Position numbers and translations under genes: made by a program. The notes beneath the pieces are model-generated. The model ran no database searches and was not told the origin of the DNA. It saw only the letters and a list, made by a program, of their open reading frames with translations. A stretch of 64,000 nt of DNA from JAPLSN01 sp964482955 (lineage in GTDB: Bacteria > Spirochaetota > Spirochaetia > Treponematales > UBA12059). Where the stretch lies: the NCBI GenBank assembly GCA_964482955.1, contig CAYZZW010000003.1, positions 75,859 through 139,858 on the forward strand, read 5' to 3'. Positions 18,037 through 27,016 of this stretch are shown piece by piece; the stretch's first letter is position 1; the number at the start of each line of letters is the position of its first letter.

Positions 18037-19539
18037 ATGCCCACGGCTTTGATCTCGGTGTCCGACAAGACCGGACTCGTCGATTTCGCGAAGGGACTCT
18101 CCGCGCTCGGCTGGAAGCTGCTCGCCTCCGGCGGGACCGCAAAGGCTATCCGGGACGCCGGCATCGACGCGACGGAAGTGGCGACGTACGCCGGGTCGCC
18201 CGAGATTCTCGGGGGGCGCGTGAAGACGCTCCATCCCGCGATCCACGGCGGCATCCTGGCGCGCGGCACCGACGCGGACGCCGCGGAACTCGCCAGGCAG
18301 GGCTGGGGCTACATCGATCTCGTCGCCGTGAACCTGTATCCCTTCGAGGCGACCGTGGCCAAGCCCGGCGTCACCCTGGCGGAGGCGATCGAGGAGATTG
18401 ACATCGGCGGCGTCGCGCTCATCCGGGCCGCCGCGAAGAACCACGACCGCGTGACGCTCGTCTGCGACCCCGCCGATTACGGCGCCGTGCTCGACGAGTT
18501 CAAGAAGTCGGGCTCAGTCTCGCCCGAGACGCGGACGCGACTCGCGCGGAAGGGCTTCGCGCGCACGGCCGCCTACGATTCGGCCATCTTCGCGTACCTC
18601 GATCCGGACGGCGCGACGATGGTGCGCGGCTACTCGAAGAAGACGCTCCGTTACGGCGAAAACCCGCACCAGGAAGCCGAGTACTGGTCGCTGACGCCCG
18701 GCGGCGGACCCCTGGGCGGCGAAGTCCTCCAGGGCAAGGAACTCTCCTACAACAACATTCTCGACCTCGACGCCGCGTGGCGCGCGGTGGAATCGCTCGA
18801 CGGAAACGGCGTCGTGATCGTAAAGCACCTGTCGCCTTGCGGCATCGCGGAAGCCCCCGCGTTGCGCGACGCCGTGACGTCGGCGATAGCGTCGGATCCG
18901 GTATCGGCGTTCGGCGGCGTCATCGCCGTCAATCGCGTGATGGACTCCGCGTCCGTGGAAGCCCTCGGCGAACTCTTCGTGGAGTGCATAGCGGCCGTCG
19001 GCTTCGACGACGGGGCGCGGGCTTTGCTCTCCAAGCGGAAGAACGCGCGCCTCGTCTCGATGGGGAACGCGCCGGCCCGGACGGGGAGGGAACTCCGCAC
19101 GGTGGCGGGCGGCTTCCTGTCCCAGTCGCCGGACTCGGGCGATCCCGCGGGCACCGAGTGGAAAGTCGTGTCGAAGCGGCAGCCGACGGACGCCGAACTG
19201 GCCGCGCTCCGCTTCGCGTGGAAGGCGTGTACGCACGTGAAGTCGAACGCCATCGTCTTCGCTCGGGGTACCGCGACCGTCGGCATCGGGGGCGGGCAAC
19301 CGAACCGCGTCGATTGCGTGCGCATCGCCGTGAACCGCGCGGGAGAGAAATCGAAGGGCGCCGTGATGGCGTCCGACGCGTTCTTCCCGTTCCCCGACTC
19401 GATCGAGGAGGCGGCCAAGGCCGGCGTGACGGCCGTCGTGCATCCGGGCGGCTCCATCCGCGACGACCTGAGCGTGGCCGCCGCCGACGCCGCCGGCATG
19501 GCGATGGTGGTGACGGGCGTGAGGCATTTTCGGCACTGA
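18037..19539 (+). CDS. purH: bifunctional AICAR transformylase / IMP cyclohydrolase
   Basis: 500 residues. The final two steps to IMP. The N-terminal MGS-like cyclohydrolase domain opens with ALISVSDKTGLVDFA and includes GGRVKTLHPAIHGGIL and NLYPFEATV. The C-terminal transformylase shows LRYGENPHQEAEY, KHLSPCGIA, and the Lys/His-containing KACTHVKSNAIVFA and GGGQPNRVD. The ATG at 18037 has SD TTGGAGG at proper distance. An upstream in-frame ATG at 17983 lies inside purN and was not chosen. Confidence 0.96.
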   Translation: MPTALISVSDKTGLVDFAKGLSALGWKLLASGGTAKAIRDAGIDATEVATYAGSPEILGGRVKTLHPAIHGGILARGTDADAAELARQGWGYIDLVAVNLYPFEATVAKPGVTLAEAIEEIDIGGVALIRAAAKNHDRVTLVCDPADYGAVLDEFKKSGSVSPETRTRLARKGFARTAAYDSAIFAYLDPDGATMVRGYSKKTLRYGENPHQEAEYWSLTPGGGPLGGEVLQGKELSYNNILDLDAAWRAVESLDGNGVVIVKHLSPCGIAEAPALRDAVTSAIASDPVSAFGGVIAVNRVMDSASVEALGELFVECIAAVGFDDGARALLSKRKNARLVSMGNAPARTGRELRTVAGGFLSQSPDSGDPAGTEWKVVSKRQPTDAELAALRFAWKACTHVKSNAIVFARGTATVGIGGGQPNRVDCVRIAVNRAGEKSKGAVMASDAFFPFPDSIEEAAKAGVTAVVHPGGSIRDDLSVAAADAAGMAMVVTGVRHFRH

Positions 19540-19566
19540 TTTCGTAAGCATGATATGGAGGGTGAT

Positions 19567-21048
19567 ATGAACGAGAGGATTTTCGGGGGAGACGCGGCGT
19601 TGACGTTCGACGACGTGCTCGTCGTGCCGGGATACAGCGAGGTGTTGCCGTCGCAGGTGGACGTGAAGGCCACGCTGGCGCGCGGCGTCAAGCTCGGCAT
19701 ACCGCTCGTGTCGGCGGCCATGGACACGGTCACCGGTTCCGCGCTCGCCATCGCCATGGCGCGCATGGGCGGCATCGGCATCATCCACCGCAACATGTCG
19801 CCGGACGAGCAGGCGCTCGAGGTCGAACGCGTGAAGCGCTCCGAGTCCGGCATGATCCACGATCCCGTGTGCCTGCACGAAAGCGCCACGCTCGGCGAGG
19901 CGCTCAAGATCATGGGGTCATTCCGCATCTCCGGCATCCCCATCGTCGAGGAAGGCACGAAGAAGCTCGTCGGCATCCTCACGAACCGCGACATCCGTTT
20001 CTGCGGCCGGGAAGAAGAGGGCAAGGCCGTCCGCGAGTTCATGACGCGAGAAGGTCTCGTCACCGCCCGCGTCGGCACCACGCTCGACGAGGCGCGCGGC
20101 ATCCTCCAGAAGCACCGCATCGAAAAGTTGCCGCTCGTCGACGACAAGGGCCGCCTCGAGGGACTCATCACCGTAAAGGACATACAGAAGAAGGCCGATT
20201 ACCCGAACGCCTCCGTCGACTCGGACGGGCGACTCCTCGCGGGCGCGGCCGTCGGCGTCGGCGCGGACCTCGAGACGCGCGTGAAGCTCCTCGTCGCGCG
20301 CGGCGTGGACGTCGTCGCGGTGGACACGGCGCACGGCCACTCGAAGGGCGTCATCGACGCCGTGAAGCGCATCAAGGCCGTCGCGAAGGACCTGCCAGTC
20401 ATCGCGGGCAACGTCGTCACCGCCGAAGGCGTCGCGGCGCTCGTGGCCGCCGGCGCGGACGCGGTGAAGATCGGCGTGGGCGCCGGCTCCATCTGCACGA
20501 CGCGCATCGTCTCCGGCTCCGGCATGCCGCAACTCTCCGCCGTCTACGCCTGCGCCGTCGAAGGCAGGAAACGCGGCGTCCCGGTCATCGCGGACGGCGG
20601 CGTCAAGTATTCCGGTGACATCGTGAAAGCCATCGTCGCGGGCGCGGAGACGGTCATGCTCGGCAGCCTCCTCGCGGGTTTGGAAGAATCGCCCGGCGAA
20701 CTCATCCTCTATAATGGAAGGCAGTACAAGACCTATCGCGGCATGGGCAGCATGGGCGCGCTCCAGGGCTACGGCCGCGACCGCTACGGCACCGGCCAGT
20801 CGGGCCCGGACAAGCTCGTGCCGGAAGGCGTCGAGGGCATGATCCCGTACAAGGGCAAGCTCGAGGAATACGTCTTTCAGCTCGTCGGCGGCCTCCGCTC
20901 CGGCATGGGCTACGCGGGCGCCGCGACCCTAAACGACCTCCGCACGAAGACCGCGCTCGTCCGCATCACGAACGCCGGTCTCACCGAAAGTCACCCGCAC
21001 TCGATCACCATCACCCGCGAAGCCCCGAACTACAACCGCGGCGAGTAA
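19567..21048 (+). CDS. guaB: IMP dehydrogenase
   Basis: 493 residues. Oxidises IMP to XMP with NAD+, leading to GMP. A TIM barrel is interrupted by a CBS pair (about residues 90-205). The catalytic loop is GSICTTRIVSGSGMPQ, with the GGDEF-unrelated flap MGSMGALQGYGRDRYG and finger region typical of the family. The start at 19567 was preferred to 19555 because GGAGGGTGAT directly before it is a near-perfect SD and includes the upstream ATG. Last gene of the purine cluster; purA and guaA are not in the window. Confidence 0.95.
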   Translation: MNERIFGGDAALTFDDVLVVPGYSEVLPSQVDVKATLARGVKLGIPLVSAAMDTVTGSALAIAMARMGGIGIIHRNMSPDEQALEVERVKRSESGMIHDPVCLHESATLGEALKIMGSFRISGIPIVEEGTKKLVGILTNRDIRFCGREEEGKAVREFMTREGLVTARVGTTLDEARGILQKHRIEKLPLVDDKGRLEGLITVKDIQKKADYPNASVDSDGRLLAGAAVGVGADLETRVKLLVARGVDVVAVDTAHGHSKGVIDAVKRIKAVAKDLPVIAGNVVTAEGVAALVAAGADAVKIGVGAGSICTTRIVSGSGMPQLSAVYACAVEGRKRGVPVIADGGVKYSGDIVKAIVAGAETVMLGSLLAGLEESPGELILYNGRQYKTYRGMGSMGALQGYGRDRYGTGQSGPDKLVPEGVEGMIPYKGKLEEYVFQLVGGLRSGMGYAGAATLNDLRTKTALVRITNAGLTESHPHSITITREAPNYNRGE

Positions 21049-21054
21049 ACAACG

Positions 21055-21085
21055 GCCCGGATTTCCTTTAATGGGGGATCCGGGC
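21055..21085 (+). terminator. hairpin after guaB
   Basis: GCCCGGAT (21055-21062) pairs with ATCCGGGC (21078-21085), 8 bp with a 15-base loop, followed by TATTT. It lies between convergent genes guaB and the diguanylate cyclase. The weak T-run makes its efficiency uncertain. Confidence 0.5.
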
Positions 21086-21113
21086 TATTTCCCAATACCG
21101 AAATACCCTGCCG

Positions 21114-22853
21114 TCAAACGACGTGCGCCACCGTCTTCATCCCCTCCGCCCACGTGACGACCCTGTTCCGTCCCGATCGCTTGGCTTCGTAGAGGGCTTC
21201 GTCCGCACGGAGGAGGCCGGTCTCCAGGTCGAGCCCGACGGAGGAGTGGACGCCGATCGAGATCGTAAAGGAAATTTCCCTATCCTGGTGGACGAAGGAC
21301 ATGGCCTCCACGGATTTCCGCAGGCGCTCCGCGATCTCGCGGGCGGTGTCGGCCCCGGCTTCGGGGAGGAGGAGCGCGAATTCCTCCCCGCCGTAGCGGC
21401 AGGCGCGATCGGAGGAGCGGAGCGCGGAACCGATGACGGCGGCGAGCTTCCGGAGGGCCTCGTCGCCGGCGGCGTGCCCGTGCGTGTCGTTCACCGCCTT
21501 GAAGAAGTCGATGTCGGCCATGGCCACGGCGCAGGTCTTGCCGCGTTCGGAAAGCGACGCGACGATGCGGGCGCCCCGCTCCGTGAAGGCGCGCCGGTTC
21601 AAGAGCCCGGTGAGCCCGTCGTAGTCGGCGATCTTCCGGATCTCGGCGTTCAGACGGTGCTCCGCGAGGTTCGCGCTGATGAGCACGTCCGCCGCCCGGG
21701 CCAGCACGACTAATTCGTCGGTGCGGGCATCCGTCCCGGAGCCGGTCTCGATGCAGCTCTGGCAGGCGTCGTTGAGGCGGCGCATCACCTCCTCGATGGG
21801 CTTGAAGACGCGGTCGCGCAGGATGGCGGGGGCGGCGATCACGGCGCAAATGGACCAGACGAAGAGGAGGAAGCCGCCTGAAAAGCCGAAGGCAGCGTTT
21901 TTTTCGCGCGCGTCCGCGTAGGACATCGCCTCGGCGAAGACGGCTTCCCGCAGCATCGAGATGGAATCCAACGCTTTCACGGAGAGTTCCGAAAGGCGGA
22001 CGGCGTCGTAGGGCGGCGTCGTTCCGGCGGCCAGCGCGTTCCGCACGCCGTTCAAGGCCATGCGGTATTCGCCGTTGCACAGGCGGTCCACCATGGCGAA
22101 CGCGGCGGGCAGGACCGGCGAACCGAGGCTGTCGACGTACACGCGCATCGCGCGGAAGGCTTCGTCCTGCCGCCCGACGTGGCGCATGACGCTCTCCATC
22201 TCGTCGAAGGTCGGTTCGCGCCCGCTCTTGAGCAGGGCCGTCACCGCGGAGGCTTCGCTGCCGTAATAGTCGCGGAAGATGACGGTCATCACGAGCAGCC
22301 GCTCGTAGACGAAGGCGGCGCTCGAGCGCTTTCGGTCGAGCGACAGCCGAGACAGCGTGTCGCAGGTCTCCTGAACGAACGACGAGGCGCGCGCGAACCA
22401 GACCGGACGGAAGTCCGCGTCGCGACGGTCCAAGGGCTTGAGGGCTTCGGTATCGGCCTTCACCTTGAGGGCGAGCATCGATCCGTAGCGGGTGCGGAGC
22501 GCGTCGGCGATGTCGGGCGTGTCGCGACCGAGCAGCTCGAGTCCGGCATTGATGGCGTCGGTCGCCTTCGCCAGGCGCGTGGCCATGAAGGCCGCGTCCG
22601 CGTTCGACACCGGAGCCGCGGCCACGAGCACGACGTTCATGCGGCCGCGCACGAACATGAAGTCCATGCAACCGGCCAGCACGCGCTCGATCCCGGAGGT
22701 CGAGCGTTTCATCGCGGAGGAATCGCGGTAGGCTTGCATCGACTGTATGGTGATGATGAACGAGGCGACCAGGAGCGATATCGAGAGGGCGGCGACGATC
22801 GAGTTGATGACGGTTTCGAGGCGACCTTGCCGTTGGTACCGTACGCGTCCCAT
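21114..22853 (-). CDS. membrane-bound diguanylate cyclase (GGDEF)
   Basis: 579 residues. Membrane helices near residues 17-38 and 318-340 bracket a ~280-residue helical extracytoplasmic sensor with no family I recognise. The GGDEF domain fills the C-terminus: DYDGLTGLLNRRAF, DIDFFKAVNDTHGHAAGDE, and an active-site GGEEF at 488-492 that is intact for c-di-GMP synthesis. No RxxD inhibitory site is obvious four residues before it. The ATG lies six bases after a -10, so the gene is predicted to be leaderless. Role: c-di-GMP signalling in response to an external cue. Confidence 0.93.
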   Translation of the reverse strand: MGRVRYQRQGRLETVINSIVAALSISLLVASFIITIQSMQAYRDSSAMKRSTSGIERVLAGCMDFMFVRGRMNVVLVAAAPVSNADAAFMATRLAKATDAINAGLELLGRDTPDIADALRTRYGSMLALKVKADTEALKPLDRRDADFRPVWFARASSFVQETCDTLSRLSLDRKRSSAAFVYERLLVMTVIFRDYYGSEASAVTALLKSGREPTFDEMESVMRHVGRQDEAFRAMRVYVDSLGSPVLPAAFAMVDRLCNGEYRMALNGVRNALAAGTTPPYDAVRLSELSVKALDSISMLREAVFAEAMSYADAREKNAAFGFSGGFLLFVWSICAVIAAPAILRDRVFKPIEEVMRRLNDACQSCIETGSGTDARTDELVVLARAADVLISANLAEHRLNAEIRKIADYDGLTGLLNRRAFTERGARIVASLSERGKTCAVAMADIDFFKAVNDTHGHAAGDEALRKLAAVIGSALRSSDRACRYGGEEFALLLPEAGADTAREIAERLRKSVEAMSFVHQDREISFTISIGVHSSVGLDLETGLLRADEALYEAKRSGRNRVVTWAEGMKTVAHVV

Positions 22854-22859
22854 GCTTCA

Positions 22860-22888
22860 ACTATACCGGAGCGGGGGCTCCGCGGCAA
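22860..22888 (-). promoter_or_regulatory. promoter of the diguanylate cyclase, predicted leaderless
   Basis: Read on the minus strand: -35 TTGCCG (22888-22883), 17-base spacer, -10 TATAGT (22865-22860), then six bases to the ATG. Transcription is expected to begin at the start codon. Confidence 0.65.
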
Positions 22889-22902
22889 ACGGGCAAAGGA
22901 AA

Positions 22903-22937
22903 GGAAGGCCGGCGGACGCGCGGTCCGCCGGCCTTCC
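22903..22937 (-). terminator. strong hairpin terminator of the symporter
   Basis: A perfect 15-bp stem: 22903-22917 pairs with 22923-22937, with a 5-base loop. On the minus strand it is followed by TTTCCTTT. It lies about 70 bases after the symporter stop and just upstream of the cyclase promoter, insulating the two. Confidence 0.8.
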
Positions 22938-23007
22938 TGTTCGGTTCATGCGATTCCGGGAACCCGATGGGATTCGGAATCCGGACGGATCCCGGAACCG
23001 GCCCGGA

Positions 23008-24321
23008 TCACTTCCATTTCGAGAGATCGAGTTCCTTTTCGGTCTTGGCGACGATGGCGGAGCCGGCGATGTCGCCCGTGACGTTGAGGCAGGTGCGGCC
23101 CATGTCGAGAAGGGCGTCGATGCCGAGGATCATCGCGTAGGCGGCCGCGATGGCCGAGCCTTCGGTGACCTTGAGGCCGATGGACTCGAGGACCATGAGG
23201 AGCATGATGGCGCCGGCGCCGGGCACGCCCGCCGTGCCGATGGACGCGAGCGTGGCGGTGATGACCACCGTCAGCTGCTGGTTGAAGGTGAGGGGATTCC
23301 CGGTGGCGTAGCCGATGAACATCGCGCAGACGCCAAGGTAGATGGCCGTTCCGTCCATGTTGATCGTCGCGCCGAGGGGCAGAGTGAAGGAGCAGATGCC
23401 GCGCGGGATGCCGAGCTTCTCCTCGGAGCAGCGCATGGTGACGGGCAGGGTGCCGTTCGACGAGCGGGACACGAACGCCGTGATCATCGCCTCGTTCGCG
23501 CCCTTCAGGAACTTGAAGAAGCCGAGGCGGAAGATCGAGAGGAAGCCGCCGTAGCAGCCGACGAGGTGGATGAGGAGTCCGAGGTAGACGGTGATCGTCA
23601 CCATGAGGAGCGGACCGACGGCCTTCGCGCCCTGCTGGGCGAAGACCTGCGCGATGAGGACGAACACGCCGACCGGCGCGTACTGCATGATGCCGGCCAC
23701 GACCTTGTACATGGTCTCGGCGGCGGCGTTGCAGACGTCGAAGAGGGCGGAGGCTCCTTTGGCGACGGACTCGTTCTTCGAATCCTTGACGTAGGAGATG
23801 GCCAGGCCGAAGACCACCGCGAAGAATATGATGGGGAGCACGTCGCCCTTGGTCAGGGATTCGACCGGGTTGGTGGGTACGATGTTGAGGAGGATCTGGA
23901 CGAGCGTCGGGGCTTCCGCCGTCTTGCCCTTGATGGCGGCGTCGCCGACGATGTTCATGCCCAGGCCCGGCTGGAAAATGTTGGCGAACGCGAGGCCGAT
24001 GACGACGGCGACCGCGCTCGTGAAGAGGTAATAGAGGATGATCTTCACGCCGACTCGGCCGAGGCGCGACGGCGCGATGCTCGCGGCGCCCGCGATGAGC
24101 GAGAAGAGGATGACCGGCACGACGATCATCTTGAGCAGGCGGATGAAGAGGTCTCCGAAGAATTTCGTGTAGTCGACGAAGGGTTTGACCGCGTCGGGAT
24201 TGAACCCGAGCGCGATGCCGACCACGGCGCCGAGCCCGAGGGCGATGAGGATCCTGAGAAGCAGATTCGACTTGAAGTACCAGTCGAAGATGCCCCTCTT
24301 TCCGGAATTGGCAGCGCTCAT
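23008..24321 (-). CDS. dicarboxylate/amino acid:cation symporter (DAACS family)
   Basis: 437 residues with about eight helices plus two re-entrant loops. The family signatures are SRSSNGTLPVTM (HP1, usually SSSATLP), INMDGTAIY and ASIGTAGVPGAG (HP2). Takes up glutamate, aspartate or C4-dicarboxylates with Na+ or H+; the substrate cannot be fixed by reading alone. SD AAGGAGG lies 6 bases before the ATG. It is transcribed alone, with its own terminator and an upstream region holding two inverted repeats. Confidence 0.93.
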   Translation of the reverse strand: MSAANSGKRGIFDWYFKSNLLLRILIALGLGAVVGIALGFNPDAVKPFVDYTKFFGDLFIRLLKMIVVPVILFSLIAGAASIAPSRLGRVGVKIILYYLFTSAVAVVIGLAFANIFQPGLGMNIVGDAAIKGKTAEAPTLVQILLNIVPTNPVESLTKGDVLPIIFFAVVFGLAISYVKDSKNESVAKGASALFDVCNAAAETMYKVVAGIMQYAPVGVFVLIAQVFAQQGAKAVGPLLMVTITVYLGLLIHLVGCYGGFLSIFRLGFFKFLKGANEAMITAFVSRSSNGTLPVTMRCSEEKLGIPRGICSFTLPLGATINMDGTAIYLGVCAMFIGYATGNPLTFNQQLTVVITATLASIGTAGVPGAGAIMLLMVLESIGLKVTEGSAIAAAYAMILGIDALLDMGRTCLNVTGDIAGSAIVAKTEKELDLSKWK

Positions 24322-24353
24322 GTGCGCCTCCTTATGGAACCTGACGTACGCTC

Positions 24354-24410
24354 CGCCCGATCGGGCGAAAACTTTTCATCCAGTCTACACCTCGCCCGTC
24401 GCGGGCGAAA
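24354..24410 (-). promoter_or_regulatory. symporter promoter with two flanking inverted repeats
   Basis: A weak promoter on the minus strand has -35 TTTCGC (24410-24405), a 17-base spacer and -10 TAGACT (24387-24382). The palindrome CGCCCGATCGGGCG (24354-24367) lies just downstream of the expected start. A second repeat, TCGCCCG-TCG-CGGGCGA (24392-24408), covers the spacer and -35. The arms share CGCCCG/CGGGCG, as two sites for one dimeric regulator would. Confidence 0.45.
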
Positions 24411-24449
24411 TGCACCATAGGGAGTATTTTGCTTGCGCCGCGGGCGCCG

Positions 24450-25106
24450 TCAGATGAGACGTTCCTCGAGGACCTTCTTCACGATCTCGGCCTTCGACGA
24501 GACGTTGAGCTTCTGGTAGATGTGAAGGATGTGTTTCTTCGCGGTGGAGCCGGCGATGTGGTGCCGTTCGGCCAGCTCGCGGTAGGTGAGCCCGTCGACG
24601 ATGTCCTTGAGGACTTCGCGTTCGCGGGAGGTCAGCTTGTAGTCGCTGACCGGTTCGCGGTTCGCGTCGCGCCTGACTTCGTCGAGCAGGCGGCGGGCCA
24701 CGGTGGGGCTGATCGGCGAGCCGTCGTCGCGGGCCGAGAGGATCTGCTCGACGAGCGCGTCCGGCTTCGTGTTCTTGAGGATGTAGCCCTTCGCGCCGGC
24801 CTTGATCGAATCGAGGATGCGGTCTTCGTCCTCGAAGATCGTGAGGACGATGACGGATACGGACGGGTATCGCCCGCCGAGCAGCTTCGTGGCTTCGATG
24901 CCGGTCATGCCGGTGAGGTTGATGTCCATGAGGACGATCTCCGGCGGCTGGTTGTCCCCGAGCCACGAGAAGAGGTCCTCGGCCCCGGAAAACGACGCCA
25001 GGACCTTCACCCGCGCGTCCAGCCCGAGGAGGTAGCACAGGCCTTCCCGCACCTCGAGCTCGTCCTCGACGACGACGATCGTCGTCGGTTCCCCCGTTTC
25101 CTTCAC
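24450..25106 (-). CDS. NarL/FixJ-type response regulator
   Basis: 218 residues from a GTG overlapping the kinase stop. The receiver has VVVEDE, the phospho-acceptor Asp61 in VLMDINLTGMTG, the Thr of VLTIFED and the Lys of GYILKNTKPDA. A LuxR-type HTH follows (SREREVLKDIVDGLTYRELA, then STAKKHILHIYQKLNV). Partner of the kinase encoded next to it. The targets are unknown; the divergent MCP-SBP gene and the symporter are the nearest candidates. Confidence 0.95.
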   Translation of the reverse strand: MKETGEPTTIVVVEDELEVREGLCYLLGLDARVKVLASFSGAEDLFSWLGDNQPPEIVLMDINLTGMTGIEATKLLGGRYPSVSVIVLTIFEDEDRILDSIKAGAKGYILKNTKPDALVEQILSARDDGSPISPTVARRLLDEVRRDANREPVSDYKLTSREREVLKDIVDGLTYRELAERHHIAGSTAKKHILHIYQKLNVSSKAEIVKKVLEERLI

Positions 25107-26899
25107 GCCTTCACCTCCGCGCCCGCCGGAACTTCGATCACATAACGCGTGCCCGCTCCGTCGGCCGATTCGAAATCCACCGCGCCGCCGAGCCTCGTTA
25201 TGCGATATTGGATGTTGTCGAGGCCCGTCGCGCCGCGCCCGCGGCTCCGCGAGCCGATGCCGATCCCGTCGTCCGAGAACCGGAGGATGACGCCGTTCTT
25301 GCCTCCCCCGAGGAGGAAGCGCACTTTCGCGGCCTTCGAATGCTTGAGCACGTTGCTCACGAGCTCCTCGCACACCTTCTCGATCTCGTCGCGGCTTTCC
25401 TGCGAAAGGCCGTTGTAGGCTTCCCGGCCGCGGACGCGGCATTCGAAGCCGATGCCGGACGCCTTGAGCCGATTGCGCATGCCGGCCACGAGGAGCTTCG
25501 AGGGATCGCTGCCGATGGTCTCGTCGCGCTTCATCCCGAGGATGATCTCCTTGAGCTGGCGCACGGCCTCGAGGCAGTTGCCCTCGACGCGGTCCAGGAG
25601 CTCGCGCAGGCGGGCCGGGCCGCCCTTGGCCAGGTCCTTGGCGACGCCGTTCGCGAAGAAGATGTTCGTGAGCCGCGCCCCGATGGAGTCGTGCATGTCG
25701 CGGTAGATCCGCTGGCGCTCCTCCATGATCCGGAGCTGGGTGTTTTCCCGCTGGAGGCGCCACGCTTCCTCGGTGCGCCGGGCGACCTTCTCCTCGAGTT
25801 CGCGCGAGTATTCCTCGACCGTGCCGAAGAGGCGGTTGAACTCGTTCCCGAGTATGCCGAATTCGTCGTGGGTCTTGATGTCCACCCGGGCGTTCTTGTC
25901 CCCGGATTCGAGCCGGTTGATCACCGAGACGATGTGGCCGAGCGGCGACACGATCAGCTTCCCGGTGACGGCAGCTATGGCGAGCACGAGGAAGACCGTG
26001 AGGGCGATCTCGATGGCGCTCACCGTGTTGAGGAGGGTCCGCATGGAGAGGAACATGGGCTCGAGGGGCATGCCCACCGCGATCTTCCATTTGAAGCGTC
26101 CCGTCTGCCGGTGGAAGAAGAGGTATTCCCGTCCGCTCGCCACGCCGCGGAAGTCGCCCGAATCGAGCTCGACGATTCGGCGGTAGTCCCGTTCCGACAG
26201 GCCGCCGCGCGGCGGACCGGCGGATACCGCGTCCTCGAACTGGCTGGCCACGATGACGCCGCCGGGAGCCAGGACGATGGCCTTGCCGCCCCGGGGGATG
26301 TCGAGCTTTTCGAGCATGGTGTGGAAGTCGTCGAGCAGGATGTCCAGCCCGAGCACGCCGACGAAGGAGCCGTTCTCGGCGAGCACGGGCATGGCGCAAG
26401 TGATGCCGTAGCGGTCGGTGCTCGCGAAACGGTAGGGCTTGGACAGGATGAGGTCTCCGCGCGCGATCGCGTCGAGGTACCAGGGCCGCGTCCGCGGGTC
26501 GTAGTCGGGGGGGATGGCGGGCAGGTAATCGGAAAAGCCCTCTCCGTAGCCCCATTCCAGCATCCGTCCGTCGACGGTGCCGAGATAGATCGCCCTCAAA
26601 TAGCTCTGGCGTTCGAGCACGGTGGACACGAAGAGGTCCCGCATCGCGTCGGCCCGGACGTTCTTGACGATTTTCAAGTCCGCGTAGGATCGGGCCAGGT
26701 GTTCCAGTTCGCCGACGAAGTCGTCGAGGCGGCGCTCGGTCTGGTCGAGCATGAGCGAGGCGATGCCGTCGGCCGTGTCGTTCGCGTATTCGCCGACCAT
26801 GCCGCGGATCACGGCGAAGCTGGCTACCATGAACGCTACCACGAAGCAGGCGACCACGAGTATGAATTTCTCACCGAGTCCGAAACGACGCTTGTCCAT
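25103..26899 (-). CDS. Cache-domain sensor histidine kinase (HisKA_3)
   Basis: 598 residues. TM1 lies near residues 13-33, followed by a dCache-like periplasmic sensor to about 285 (with LRAIYLGTVDGRMLEWG and DYDPRTRPWYLDAI), TM2 at ~288-308, a HAMP, a short coiled coil and the HisKA_3 dimerisation motif with His403 in RDMHDSIGARL. The HATPase has N-box CEELVSNVLKHSKA and FSDDGIGIG. The FPPYDPRTRPWY-type sensor resembles Cache domains that bind amino or organic acids, which would fit the adjacent symporter, but that is inference. The start at MDKRRF was chosen; the promoter -10 lies 11 bases upstream. Confidence 0.92.
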   Translation of the reverse strand: MDKRRFGLGEKFILVVACFVVAFMVASFAVIRGMVGEYANDTADGIASLMLDQTERRLDDFVGELEHLARSYADLKIVKNVRADAMRDLFVSTVLERQSYLRAIYLGTVDGRMLEWGYGEGFSDYLPAIPPDYDPRTRPWYLDAIARGDLILSKPYRFASTDRYGITCAMPVLAENGSFVGVLGLDILLDDFHTMLEKLDIPRGGKAIVLAPGGVIVASQFEDAVSAGPPRGGLSERDYRRIVELDSGDFRGVASGREYLFFHRQTGRFKWKIAVGMPLEPMFLSMRTLLNTVSAIEIALTVFLVLAIAAVTGKLIVSPLGHIVSVINRLESGDKNARVDIKTHDEFGILGNEFNRLFGTVEEYSRELEEKVARRTEEAWRLQRENTQLRIMEERQRIYRDMHDSIGARLTNIFFANGVAKDLAKGGPARLRELLDRVEGNCLEAVRQLKEIILGMKRDETIGSDPSKLLVAGMRNRLKASGIGFECRVRGREAYNGLSQESRDEIEKVCEELVSNVLKHSKAAKVRFLLGGGKNGVILRFSDDGIGIGSRSRGRGATGLDNIQYRITRLGGAVDFESADGAGTRYVIEVPAGAEVKA

Positions 26900-26910
26900 G
26901 ACGGACGCCG

Positions 26911-26939
26911 ATTGTACCGCGCCTTCGGGCGCGGGGCAA
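26911..26939 (-). promoter_or_regulatory. promoter of the histidine kinase operon
   Basis: Minus strand: -35 TTGCCC (26939-26934), 17-base spacer, -10 TACAAT (26916-26911). The ATG begins 11 bases after the -10, giving a leader of about 4-5 bases and no SD. Confidence 0.65.
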
Positions 26940-26981
26940 GGACCGGCCCGAACGCGCGTTCCGAAAAACCGCCTTGGAAAA

Positions 26982-27010
26982 TTGCCAGCGGCGGGCAAAT
27001 GGAGTACACT
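26982..27010 (+). promoter_or_regulatory. promoter of the MCP-SBP gene, predicted leaderless
   Basis: -35 TTGCCA at 26982-26987, a 17-base spacer and -10 TACACT at 27005-27010, then six bases to the ATG at 27017. Back to back with the histidine kinase promoter in a 117-base gap, so both could share regulation. Confidence 0.65.
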
Positions 27011-27016
27011 GTCTCC

